From CAYXDO01 sp964463485 (GTDB taxonomy: Bacteria; Myxococcota; Kuafuiibacteriia; Kuafuiibacteriales; Kuafuiibacteriaceae), in the NCBI GenBank assembly GCA_964463485.1, contig CAYXDO010000036.1, positions 11,244 to 75,243 of the forward strand: DNA of 64,000 bases, written 5' to 3'. Below, in pieces: positions 9,052-16,717 of the stretch. The translations under genes were made by a program, and so were the position numbers. Numbering within the stretch: position 1 is the stretch's first letter; each line of letters starts with the position of its first letter. The notes beneath the pieces are model-generated. The model was not told the origin of the DNA and made no database searches. It saw only the letters and a list, made by a program, of their open reading frames with translations.

Positions 9052-9807
9052 TCAGCGATCATCGGTCAAGAGCACGACGTCCACGCGACGATTCTTGTCT
9101 CGCCCCTCGGCCGTGTCGTTGTTGGCCACCGGCTGGTGATGGGCCATCGCGGACACTTTGAGCCTGTCCCCGGGATAGGCGAACTGGGCCATGACGTACT
9201 CAGCGACGGAAAGCGCCCGCGCAGCAGACAGCTCCCAGTTTGATCGAAATAGCCCACCCGCGACCGGTCGATCGTCGGTGTGACCCTCGATCTCGATGGC
9301 TCGGCCGGTCATGACCATCTTGGAGAGGATCGCGTCGAGCTGGGCGACCGCGCTGTCCACCAATTTGGCGGAGCCAGGGGGAAAGAGACCGGAGGCTGGT
9401 AGACTCACGATGATCCCCCTCTCGTCTCGGATGACTGTGCCTCCCTCTCGCAGTGCTCCCCTCTCCAGAGTCTCTACAAGCGCCGCCAGAATTCGTTCGA
9501 TCTCTTTGCTGGTCAGCCTCTCTTGGACTTTGGCTGGATCTTTGTCGACCCGCGGTGAGATGGTCTGGTTGTTCAATCGTACACCACCGCGACCCTGAAC
9601 GCCGAGGGTTGGGTGCTCGGAGGGGAAGAAGTCGAGGTTGAAGGCGGCGCGAGTGGAAAAGAGCATCTTTCCGGCCTTGTCCGCGTCGACGGTGGAGATT
9701 GCATACAAAGATGTGAAGAACGCGAACAGGAGTGTGATGAAGTCCGCGTAAGAAACTAGCCAGCGCTCCTGACTGACGTGGCTTTCGGGCCCTTTTCTCC
9801 TGACCAT
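9052..9807 (-). CDS. motB: Stator protein MotB
   Basis: MotB forms the ion channel with MotA and anchors the stator to peptidoglycan. The 251-residue protein has one N-terminal membrane helix starting SYADFITLLFAFFTSLYA, with the essential ion-binding Asp in YAD, followed by a linker and an OmpA-like domain with EIEGHTDDRPV and a downstream RRVDVVL. The ATG at 9807 overlaps the motA stop. It is translated on the minus strand, opposite to most flagellar genes, and is probably co-transcribed with flbD and motA. Confidence 0.94.
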   Translation of the reverse strand: MVRRKGPESHVSQERWLVSYADFITLLFAFFTSLYAISTVDADKAGKMLFSTRAAFNLDFFPSEHPTLGVQGRGGVRLNNQTISPRVDKDPAKVQERLTSKEIERILAALVETLERGALREGGTVIRDERGIIVSLPASGLFPPGSAKLVDSAVAQLDAILSKMVMTGRAIEIEGHTDDRPVAGGLFRSNWELSAARALSVAEYVMAQFAYPGDRLKVSAMAHHQPVANNDTAEGRDKNRRVDVVLLTDDR

Positions 9808-10583
9808 CACGCCGCCTCTTTGAGCCGAGCCGAGGCGTGAGCGTGGGGAGTGAATCCGGCGAGCTTGCGTTCGATCATCCTCGGGTTCTCGCCGTCCACG
9901 ATCGAGCAAATGCCCGTCACGATGAGCTCGGCCTTCAGCATGGCTTCCTGGTGACGCGTCTTCAGCTTACCTGCGACTGGCAGTGCGAAGAGATTGGCCA
10001 GGCCCACGCCGTAAATCGTTCCGACGAAGGCCACAGCGATGCCAGCGCCCAGCTTGGCAGGATCGGAGAGATTCTGCATGACGTGGATGAGTCCGAGCAC
10101 GGCACCCAGAATTCCCACGGTGGGCGAGTAGCCTCCGGCGGCCTCGAAAACCCTGGACTCCCCTTCACCGTGTTCGTCCATGGAGCTGAGTGCGACATCC
10201 ATGGTGTCCCGAATCGATCGGCTGTCGAGACCGTCGACGGCGAGCTCCAGCGCTTTTTTGAGGAGCGGGTCGTCCTCCTCGTCCGCTTCCGCCTCCAAGG
10301 AGACTACGCCGTCCCTACGGGCCTTCTGCGCCAGCTCGACGAGCTTGGCGCTCAGAACCGCGAGATTCGCGCCCGGAGGAATGATGAGTTTCTTCATACC
10401 GGCCGCGGCTCCGATAACTTGGGCGAGGGGAAACTGGACTAGCACGGCGCCAAGAGTTCCGCCGCACACGATCAGCGCAGCGGTGGGTTGAACGATCGAC
10501 GCGAGGTGGCCTCCCTCAAGATGAAATCCCGCAATCACCGCGCCAAATCCAAGAAGAACGCCAATCACGGTCGCGAGGTCCAT
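9807..10583 (-). CDS. motA: Stator protein MotA
   Basis: MotA surrounds MotB and pushes on FliG when ions flow. The 258-residue protein has four hydrophobic segments: two near the N-terminus (MDLATVIGVLLGFGAVIAGF and the next), and two in the C-terminal half (YSPTVGILGAVLGLIHVM and AGIAVAFVGTIYGVGLANL), the latter being the typical MotA/TolQ/ExbB-like pair. The start at 10583 overlaps the flbD stop; the longer open frame upstream is a shadow of flbD. It is followed by motB with overlap. Confidence 0.95.
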   Translation of the reverse strand: MDLATVIGVLLGFGAVIAGFHLEGGHLASIVQPTAALIVCGGTLGAVLVQFPLAQVIGAAAGMKKLIIPPGANLAVLSAKLVELAQKARRDGVVSLEAEADEEDDPLLKKALELAVDGLDSRSIRDTMDVALSSMDEHGEGESRVFEAAGGYSPTVGILGAVLGLIHVMQNLSDPAKLGAGIAVAFVGTIYGVGLANLFALPVAGKLKTRHQEAMLKAELIVTGICSIVDGENPRMIERKLAGFTPHAHASARLKEAA

Positions 10584-10804
10584 CACCGCCCCCCTTCGAT
10601 CACCGGGCTCAGCATCATGGTCACCCAACCGACTCTCCTCAGATACTCGACGACCAGCGAAGTCACCGCATCCGGTGACTCTCGGACGATCAGTCGCTCG
10701 CCCCCGATGAGGGTCACGATGGTGTCGGGGGTGGCTTCGACAGTGACGATGTGTGCCGCGTTCACCACGAGCTCGCGATGATTGAGCCGAGTTAGCGTGA
10801 TCAT
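10583..10804 (-). CDS. flbD: FlbD-family small flagellar protein
   Basis: This 73-residue protein begins MITLTRLNHRELVVNAAHI and contains IVTLIGGERLIVRES, which is the small FlbD family (named in Borrelia and Bacillus clusters, unrelated to the Caulobacter FlbD regulator). Such genes typically lie directly before motA, as here; the stop overlaps the motA start. Its biochemical role is unknown. The start codon lies only about 4 nt after the predicted transcription start of the sigma-28-type promoter. Confidence 0.88.
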   Translation of the reverse strand: MITLTRLNHRELVVNAAHIVTVEATPDTIVTLIGGERLIVRESPDAVTSLVVEYLRRVGWVTMMLSPVIEGGR

Positions 10805-10814
10805 GCCGCACGGA

Positions 10815-10841
10815 TCATCGGCGGAGCCGTTGCGGACTTGA
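10815..10841 (-). promoter_or_regulatory. Sigma-28 (FliA)-type promoter for flbD-motA-motB
   Basis: Read on the minus strand, TCAAGTCC is followed after exactly 11 nt by GCCGATGA. The enterobacterial FliA consensus is TAAAGTTT-N11-GCCGATAA, so the -10 box matches 7 of 8 and the -35 box 5 of 8 with ideal spacing. The predicted start of transcription is near 10808, just before the flbD ATG at 10804. A FliA gene and its FlgM antagonist are both in this cluster, so late control of the stator genes is the simple reading. Confidence 0.7.
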
Positions 10842-10977
10842 GTCGAGAGTTACGACCTGATTGCGCTTCGGCCGTCGGCTGCGCTGGGGCCGTCATGGCT
10901 TTGACGCCGACCGCGGAGCGCTTGACGGGTCCGCTCGTTCTCATGTTCGGGGCCAGCCGGAACGGGATCGAGCGAAT

Positions 10978-10993
10978 CGGCACGTCGGTTGCT
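10978..10993 (+). promoter_or_regulatory. Sigma-54 (RpoN)-type promoter for the fliL operon
   Basis: CGGCACG-N4-TTGCT matches the RpoN consensus TGGCACG-N4-TTGCW at every listed base but the first, with GG (10979-10980) and GC (10991-10992) exactly 10 nt apart. It faces fliL. Counting from the -12 C, transcription would begin near 11004, two bases before the fliL ATG at 11006, which implies an essentially leaderless message. No RpoN activator gene is visible in the window. Confidence 0.75.
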
Positions 10994-11005
10994 TGGATGC
11001 CCGGC

Positions 11006-11479
11006 ATGGCCGAACCGGAGACCAAGGCGAAGAAAAGCTCGTCCAAGCTCATCGTCATCGTAGCGCTCGGGGCTGCCCTGGCGAGTGGCATTGGGGGTGG
11101 GTTCTTTCTCGGCTCGTCTCGGGCGGAGCCGAAGCACGCCGAGGAGCCCGAGGAAGTCGGAGACGCATCTGCGCATCCTCGACCGATCGTCGACCTCGAC
11201 CCCTTCATCGTGAACCTCGCCGAGAAGGAGCAAATCATTTATCTCAAGTGCAAATCATCCGTGGAGCTCGCGTCGGAGGCCAAGCGGGAGGTGGTCGAGG
11301 CTCGGCGCGTGAAGCTCCGGCACGAAATGCTCCTCTACCTGTCGGGCCTTCGCTTGTCGGACACCTTCGGCGTCGAGAACAAGAAGAAGATTCAATCAGA
11401 GATGCTGGGCATTTGCGAATCCGTGCTGGGTAAGGGTGCGGTGACGGCGATCTATCTCTCGGAGTTCGTGACCCAATGA
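11006..11479 (+). CDS. fliL: Flagellar basal body-associated protein FliL
   Basis: FliL is a single-pass membrane protein that associates with the stator. The 157-residue protein has a short charged cytoplasmic start, a membrane helix at about residues 14-34 (KLIVIVALGAALASGIGGGF), a linker, and the periplasmic FliL domain with VDLDPFIVNLAEKEQIIYLK. The ATG at 11006 is preferred over 10997 because the sigma-54-type promoter just upstream would start the message near 11004; neither has a Shine-Dalgarno. It overlaps fliM by 4 bp. Confidence 0.9.
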   Translation: MAEPETKAKKSSSKLIVIVALGAALASGIGGGFFLGSSRAEPKHAEEPEEVGDASAHPRPIVDLDPFIVNLAEKEQIIYLKCKSSVELASEAKREVVEARRVKLRHEMLLYLSGLRLSDTFGVENKKKIQSEMLGICESVLGKGAVTAIYLSEFVTQ

Positions 11480-12390
11480 ACTCACCCATCCTCACCCCAG
11501 AGGAGTTGGACGCCATCCGGAAGGAGTCGAAGTCCTCTCCGCAGGGCCCGGACCGAATCGACTTGGCCGGTGGTGCCCGAGGGCTTCGTAATCACCTCGC
11601 TTACTTCGAGCGACGGCTCGCGCTGTTCGCCGAGGAGGCGACCGGGGTGCTGGGCAGCTTCCTTCGCGGTCAACTCGAGCTCGCGGCCGACCCGGTGGAG
11701 CTCGTCGGCCCCAGCGAGGCGATGTCCTCGCTCGGTCGCTGCGGGGCCCTGATCGGTCTGCACACGTCGAAGGGACCTTTGGCAGGTATCCTCGGCCTGG
11801 CTCCCGGCCTCGCCTCGGCCATCGTCGAGCGTATGTTCGGGGGCGCCGGCAAGCTCGGCGTCGAGGTCAAGCGGACCAAACTCAGCCCGCTGGAGGCGAT
11901 GACCCTGGAGCCTTTCGTACGCCGCCTGGTAGAAGGGCTCTCCTCGGCGCTCGTCCCCGGCGGAGCCGACAAGTTGGTGGAGCGATGGGTCCCCGTGGCG
12001 GTGTCGCCCGAAGTGCCCGCTGATCTGGAAATGACGATCCTCTCCCAACTGAGAGTCTTGGTTTCCGACCGGGACAGCCACCATGCGTTGACGCTGGCCC
12101 TGTTTCCCAACGTGCTCGAGCTCGTTCGGCGATCTCATACGCCTCCGACGAGCACGCGCTGGATCGTGGACCACCTCCTCGAGAGCTCCGTCCAAGTCTC
12201 TGCGGTGCTCGGGACCGCCGAGGTGTTGCTCGAGGACGTACTCTCACTCTGCGCGGGTGACTTGATACGACTCGACGCTCCGGCCCCTGGCGCTGCGCTC
12301 GTGCTCGTCGAAGGAGCACCCAAGTTCTACGGCCGTCCGGTCGACGCCGAGGGCGCGGTCGGGTTGGCGCTCGTCTCGGAGGTCCTATGA
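11476..12390 (+). CDS. fliM: Flagellar motor switch protein FliM (divergent)
   Basis: FliM is the C-ring protein that binds CheY-P and FliN. The 304-residue protein starts MNSPILTPEELDAIRKE, which corresponds to the N-terminal LSQ/EID(A)LL-type motif but is altered, then has a CheC-like middle domain (about 60-230) with PLEAMTLEPFVRRL and a C-terminal SpoA-type domain (about 230-300). Conservation is modest for FliM and the CheY-binding peptide is not obviously intact. Context between fliL and fliN makes the call secure. Confidence 0.85.
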   Translation: MNSPILTPEELDAIRKESKSSPQGPDRIDLAGGARGLRNHLAYFERRLALFAEEATGVLGSFLRGQLELAADPVELVGPSEAMSSLGRCGALIGLHTSKGPLAGILGLAPGLASAIVERMFGGAGKLGVEVKRTKLSPLEAMTLEPFVRRLVEGLSSALVPGGADKLVERWVPVAVSPEVPADLEMTILSQLRVLVSDRDSHHALTLALFPNVLELVRRSHTPPTSTRWIVDHLLESSVQVSAVLGTAEVLLEDVLSLCAGDLIRLDAPAPGAALVLVEGAPKFYGRPVDAEGAVGLALVSEVL

Positions 12391-12797
12391 AAGAAGAGAT
12401 TCCGAATTCGTCGCATCCCCGACCCGCGAACCGACCGTCGATCGTCCCATTGGCCGAGGATCGCCACCTCCCGCCATCCCATCCCGCAGGTGACTCCACC
12501 GTGCATCCCACGGAGAGAAGGAACGCCGCGGCGCTCGACCGAATTTTGGACGTGAGTGTGCAGCTCACCGTGGAGCTCGGTCGCAAGAGGATGCAGATCT
12601 CCGAGGTGCTGGCCCTCGAGCCCGGGAGCACCATCGAATTTCCAAAGGCCGCCGACGAACCCCTCGACATTCGCATCAACGATCGACTCGTCGCTCGTGG
12701 CGAGGCCGTGGTGATGGGAGATCGCTACGGCGTGCGCATCACCGAAGTCATCGACACCCAGGCTCGCGCTGGGAGCGGCACCAAGAGGGTCGCATGA
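12387..12797 (+). CDS. fliN: Flagellar motor switch protein FliN
   Basis: FliN forms the lower part of the C-ring and binds FliH. The 136-residue protein has a non-conserved hydrophilic N-terminus (about 50 residues) followed by a clear SpoA/FliN domain: LDVSVQLTVELGRKRMQI, EVLALEPGSTIEF and VARGEAVVMGDRYGVRIT. It overlaps fliM and fliO by 4 bp each. Start ATGAAAG at 12387. Confidence 0.93.
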   Translation: MKEEIPNSSHPRPANRPSIVPLAEDRHLPPSHPAGDSTVHPTERRNAAALDRILDVSVQLTVELGRKRMQISEVLALEPGSTIEFPKAADEPLDIRINDRLVARGEAVVMGDRYGVRITEVIDTQARAGSGTKRVA

Positions 12798-13912
12798 GTA
12801 TCGTCGGGTTGCTGGCCGTGACGATCGCCGCGCCGGTCGAGCTCGGGGCCATCGAGCTCCATCACGATACGCTCGAGATCGCCGTCAGCGGTCTCGGCTC
12901 CGTTTCGCCAAAGTCGGCCAATGGAACGATCGTCTTCGACTTTCCTGGAGCCGAAGTGGAGCAAACGCAGCATCTCTTTGGCGAAGGCCCACTCACTGAG
13001 CTTCGGCTGACTCCGCGCCCGGACGGCGCGGCGCTGGTCTTGGTTCCGCGAGGGTCCGTAGACGATGTGCTCGGTCGCCTCGAGGCGACCCCCTCCTCGT
13101 TGATCATTGGGCCGAAGCCGAAGCCGACCTCCGTCGTCCAGCCTGTCCCAGCCGCGCCTGTTCGAGGCGCCAAAGAGCAACCGCGCGCCGGTCTCGCGGG
13201 CTCGCCGAACGCGCCGGACGGTCTCATGGAGCCGACGGGCGACGAGCTCCCCGCAGGGAGCTTTCTGAGTGAGAAAAAGAAGGCCGAGGCCCGGACGCTC
13301 GGGACTTCGGCTGGGGCCGCGAGCGCTCCCTGGCTCGTGGCCCTGGTCCTCCTCGGACTCATTACGTTCATCGTCAAGCGCAAGGTCGCGCCCAAGAAGG
13401 GATCCGAAGGAATCGACCTCATCGCCGATCGAGCCTTCGGTCGCCATCGGCTCCTCGTCGTGGACGTCGCGGGCGAACGCCTCCTGCTGTCGGCCTCCGA
13501 CCGTCAGCTGGTCCTGCTGACGAAGCTGCGAGATGCAGCCTCGCATGAGGTCGACGCGTTCGCTTCGGTCTTGGAGGAGAAGAGTCTGCGAGACGAGCTC
13601 GACCGGTCCGGCCAACCTTCGACGGTCGAAACTCTCCCCGACGCCCGCGGTCGTCGGGCCCGCCACCTGCCAGAGCTGCCGCCCGCCGAGTCCGAGGCTG
13701 ACTCGCTTTTCGAACCTCGGTCCTCGGCCGACGCGCCCTTCGACTCGAAAACCTATGCGAAGCCGCGTCGGCGGCGAGGTGCAGAAGAGGCTCCGAGCGC
13801 CAGTGATCTCGGGCGCACCGCCCTCGAACCATCGGCCGAGCTGTCCGACCCCGTGGACATCACTGGGTTGCTTCGCCTTCGCGAGCAGCGATCCCCGCGA
13901 GGCGCGGCATGA
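12794..13912 (+). CDS. fliO: FliO-family export protein with AMIN-like N-terminal domain
   Basis: FliO assists assembly of the FliP-FliQ-FliR export gate. The protein is 372 residues, much longer than the usual 100-150. It has a single membrane helix near residues 178-195 (APWLVALVLLGLITFIVK) followed by a FliO core (about 205-245: RAFGRHRLLVVDVAGERLLL). The N-terminal 100 residues have the strand pattern of AMIN-type periplasmic domains (GTIVFDFPGAEVEQ), and a Pro-rich linker joins the two. A 120-residue disordered C-terminal tail follows. It sits exactly where fliO is expected, overlapping fliN and fliP. Confidence 0.82.
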   Translation: MSIVGLLAVTIAAPVELGAIELHHDTLEIAVSGLGSVSPKSANGTIVFDFPGAEVEQTQHLFGEGPLTELRLTPRPDGAALVLVPRGSVDDVLGRLEATPSSLIIGPKPKPTSVVQPVPAAPVRGAKEQPRAGLAGSPNAPDGLMEPTGDELPAGSFLSEKKKAEARTLGTSAGAASAPWLVALVLLGLITFIVKRKVAPKKGSEGIDLIADRAFGRHRLLVVDVAGERLLLSASDRQLVLLTKLRDAASHEVDAFASVLEEKSLRDELDRSGQPSTVETLPDARGRRARHLPELPPAESEADSLFEPRSSADAPFDSKTYAKPRRRRGAEEAPSASDLGRTALEPSAELSDPVDITGLLRLREQRSPRGAA

Positions 13913-14679
13913 GTCTGCGATCGCGAGGGGTCAGGTGGGCAGTCAGGTGGGGATCGGTCGCTGCATTTGCCATCCTGGCGATCGTCTCTCTCCCGTCCTC
14001 GGCGCTCGCGGCGGATGCAATTCACATCGATTTTGGCACAGCTGAGGCCACGCCCATCGCCGCGACGCTCAGAATGCTCCTCGTCCTCACCGCGATCACG
14101 CTCGCGCCCGCGGCTATGCTCGCGGCCAGCAGCTTCGTCCGTATCATCGTCGTACTCTCGTTTCTGCGGACCGGCCTGGGCCTCCAGAACATGCCGCCTC
14201 CTGCCGTCATGACCGGGCTGGCGTTGTTCATGACCCTGGCCATCATGAATCCCATCGCTACTCAGGTCTACACGCGCGGCGTGGAACCTTTCCTCGACGG
14301 CAAGGTCACGGCGAGCCAGGCCTACGAAGCGGGGACGCCCCCCCTGCGTGACTTCATGCTCCGGCAGACGCGTTCGGACGATCTGGCGCTCTTCTACGAA
14401 ATCGGTCGACTCCCCGCGCCGGCAACTCCCAACGACGTGAAGCTCCACGTCCTCGCCCCGGCGTTCCTCCTCTCCGAGCTGCGAACCTCGTTCGAGATGG
14501 GCTTTCTCGTGCTGGTGCCCTTCCTGGTGATCGACCTCGTCGTGGCCTCCGTCCTCACCGCGATGGGTATGGTCATGCTCCCACCTACCCTCGTCAGCCT
14601 ACCCATCAAGGTCATGGTCTTCGTGCTCGCCGATGGCTGGAACCTCCTCGTGAGGTCCCTGGTGAGGAGCTTCGGATGA
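13909..14679 (+). CDS. fliP: Flagellar export gate protein FliP
   Basis: FliP forms the pentameric core of the export gate. The 256-residue protein starts with a signal peptide (about 1-35), then the highly conserved FliP segments SSFVRIIVVLSFLRTGLG and PPPAVMTGLALFMTL, and near the C-terminus ELRTSFEMGFLVLVPFL. Length and all family signatures are normal. It overlaps fliO and fliQ by 4 bp. Confidence 0.97.
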   Translation: MSLRSRGVRWAVRWGSVAAFAILAIVSLPSSALAADAIHIDFGTAEATPIAATLRMLLVLTAITLAPAAMLAASSFVRIIVVLSFLRTGLGLQNMPPPAVMTGLALFMTLAIMNPIATQVYTRGVEPFLDGKVTASQAYEAGTPPLRDFMLRQTRSDDLALFYEIGRLPAPATPNDVKLHVLAPAFLLSELRTSFEMGFLVLVPFLVIDLVVASVLTAMGMVMLPPTLVSLPIKVMVFVLADGWNLLVRSLVRSFG

Positions 14680-14957
14680 GCGAGAGTCACTTGCTGGAAG
14701 TCGTCGTCGCGGCGCTCTCGACCGCCGGGTTCGTGGCGGCTCCGTTCCTGCTGTCCGCGCTCGTGGTGGGTGTGCTCGTCTCCGTGTTCATGGCAGCAAC
14801 TCAGATCCAGGAGACCACGCTCTCCTTCGTCCCGAAGCTCGCCGCGCTCGGGCTCGTGTTGATCGTGCTCGGGCCGCTCCTCGTGGACCGGCTGGTGGGC
14901 CTGACCACCACGCTCATCGAGGAAGTTGGACACATCGCGCCTGGGGCACCGCCGTGA
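14676..14957 (+). CDS. fliQ: Flagellar export gate protein FliQ
   Basis: FliQ is a two-helix export gate subunit that packs around FliP. The 93-residue protein has two hydrophobic helical segments (about 10-38 and 50-75), with LLVSVFMAATQIQETTLSF, close to the conserved LIVSIFQAATQINE motif. It overlaps fliP and fliR by 4 bp. Confidence 0.96.
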   Translation: MSESHLLEVVVAALSTAGFVAAPFLLSALVVGVLVSVFMAATQIQETTLSFVPKLAALGLVLIVLGPLLVDRLVGLTTTLIEEVGHIAPGAPP

Positions 14958-15679
14958 CCGCGTTCGGGCTCGTTCTGGGTCGACTCATGGGTCTGTTTCT
15001 CCTGCTTCCAACCCTGTCCCTCGAGTCCGCTCCGGTGCGCGCGCGGCTGGCCGTGCTGTTGGGCTTGGCCTTCGGCCTCTCCTCGGCCGTGTCCGTTCCA
15101 GACCCGGAGGCGAGCTTCCTGGTGGCTTTTCTTGCGGAGGTCCTGGTCGGCGCGGCGCTGGGACTGATGGTCCGGGTCGTTTGGGCGGCCGTCGAGGGGG
15201 CTGGGGAGCTCATTGGGCTCTCCATGGGATTTGGCTTCGACCGAACCGTCGACCCCTTGGGCGGCGAGTCGGCCAGCACCGTCTCGAGAATATTCGAAAT
15301 CAGCGCGTGGGCCTTCGTGCTCGTTTCGGGGGCCGATCGAGAGGTCCTCCGAGGGCTCGCCGCGAGCTACTCGGCCGTGCCTGCCGGCGCTCTGACGGAT
15401 CCCTCGATGTGGTCGACGGCATTGACGTCGGGGGCCAACTCGCTCTTCGCCTCGAGCCTCCTGATTTCGGCCCCGTTGGTCTTCACGTCGTTGGCGGTCC
15501 AATTGGCGCTGGGGCTCCTGAGTCGAGTCGCGCCCGAGCTGAACGTGTTTTCGCTCGGCTTCACGATCAGCGTAGCGGTCGGAATCGTCGCCCTGTTGCT
15601 CCACGCCCCCGCGTTGTTCGTCGACCTCGGCCAGCTCGTCTGGAGCGGCAGCCAGGCCATCGGCTCGGCGCTCGAGTGA
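14954..15679 (+). CDS. fliR: Flagellar export gate protein FliR
   Basis: FliR caps the FliP-FliQ gate as a single copy. The 241-residue protein begins at GTG 14954, overlapping fliQ, and has about six hydrophobic helices. FliR signatures include GRLMGLFLLLPTLS near the start, RVVWAAVEGAGELIGLSMGF in the middle and APELNVFSLGFTISVAVG towards the end. It is followed after 3 bp by flhB. Confidence 0.95.
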   Translation: MTAFGLVLGRLMGLFLLLPTLSLESAPVRARLAVLLGLAFGLSSAVSVPDPEASFLVAFLAEVLVGAALGLMVRVVWAAVEGAGELIGLSMGFGFDRTVDPLGGESASTVSRIFEISAWAFVLVSGADREVLRGLAASYSAVPAGALTDPSMWSTALTSGANSLFASSLLISAPLVFTSLAVQLALGLLSRVAPELNVFSLGFTISVAVGIVALLLHAPALFVDLGQLVWSGSQAIGSALE

Positions 15680-15682
15680 GTC

Positions 15683-16717
15683 GTGGAGGAGCGCAACCAT
15701 CCGGCGAGCGACCGCAAGCGAGACAAGTTTCGCGAGGAAGGTCAGATCGCCAAGAGCCGCGACCTCATGGCGTTCGGCGCGCTGCTCGGAAGTCTCATCG
15801 GTCTCGCCGTCAGCCTTACGTCATCGACCCGCGAGCTCGTCAATCTCATGACGATCGCCTTTCTCTCCGTCGAAAACGAGGGCACCGGAGTCATGGCCCG
15901 GTCGATGCAAGCTTTCATGCTCGCGGTGGGCCCAGTGTTGCTCGGAAGTACGGTCTTTTCGCTCGGGCTAGGTGTCGCGGAGACGAAGGGACCGCTCTGG
16001 GTGCCGCCCAAGCTCGATCTGACTAGGCTCGATCCGCTCCCGCGGCTGACCAGCCTCTTCGGGTCCAAGGACGGACTCATCAATCTCGGTCTGTCGATCC
16101 TCAAGATCACGGCCGTCATGGGAGCCACGGGTCTGTTGCTCCACGAGCAAGTGATTTCCTTGGTGGCCCCTGCGCCAGCGTCTCTCTCTGCGCGACTCAT
16201 GTCCGGCCGTGAGCTCGTGGCGTCGATCCTCGAGCGCGGCGTCGCGTTGCTCCTATTCCTGGGCGTGGCTGACTACGCCGCGCGTTGGCTGATGCTCGAG
16301 CGCAAGATGCAAATGTCTCACGACGAGCTTCGCGACGAGCAGAAAGAGGACTCGGGCGATCCGTCGGTTCGAGCTCGGCGACGCCAGCGGGCTCGCCAGC
16401 TCGCGATGGCGCGGTCTACCAAAGACGTCCCGACCGCCGACGTCGTCGTCGTGAACCCGACTCACTTCGCCGTCGCGTTGAAATATGTCGGCGGCAAGAT
16501 GCGAGCTCCGCGCGTCGTGGCCAAGGGTGTGGACGAAAACGCTGTCCAGATCCGACGAATTGCTACGACGGCGGGCGTTCCCATTCAGTCGGAGCCACCG
16601 CTCGCGCGTGCGCTGTTTGCGCGCGTCGCCGTGGGTCGCGAAGTCCCTCCCGATTTGTACCAAGCGGTCGCGGTCGTCCTGGCCACCGTCTACAGGATGC
16701 GAGGTAAGACCGCGTGA
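15683..16717 (+). CDS. flhB: Export specificity switch protein FlhB
   Basis: FlhB controls the change from rod/hook to filament export. The 344-residue protein has the standard start ASDRKRDKFREEGQIAKSRD, four membrane segments, a charged cytoplasmic linker, and the autocleavage motif NPTH at about residues 258-261 within VVVVNPTHFAVALKY. The start is GTG at 15683. The C-terminus overlaps the flhA start by 4 bp. Confidence 0.96.
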   Translation: MEERNHPASDRKRDKFREEGQIAKSRDLMAFGALLGSLIGLAVSLTSSTRELVNLMTIAFLSVENEGTGVMARSMQAFMLAVGPVLLGSTVFSLGLGVAETKGPLWVPPKLDLTRLDPLPRLTSLFGSKDGLINLGLSILKITAVMGATGLLLHEQVISLVAPAPASLSARLMSGRELVASILERGVALLLFLGVADYAARWLMLERKMQMSHDELRDEQKEDSGDPSVRARRRQRARQLAMARSTKDVPTADVVVVNPTHFAVALKYVGGKMRAPRVVAKGVDENAVQIRRIATTAGVPIQSEPPLARALFARVAVGREVPPDLYQAVAVVLATVYRMRGKTA

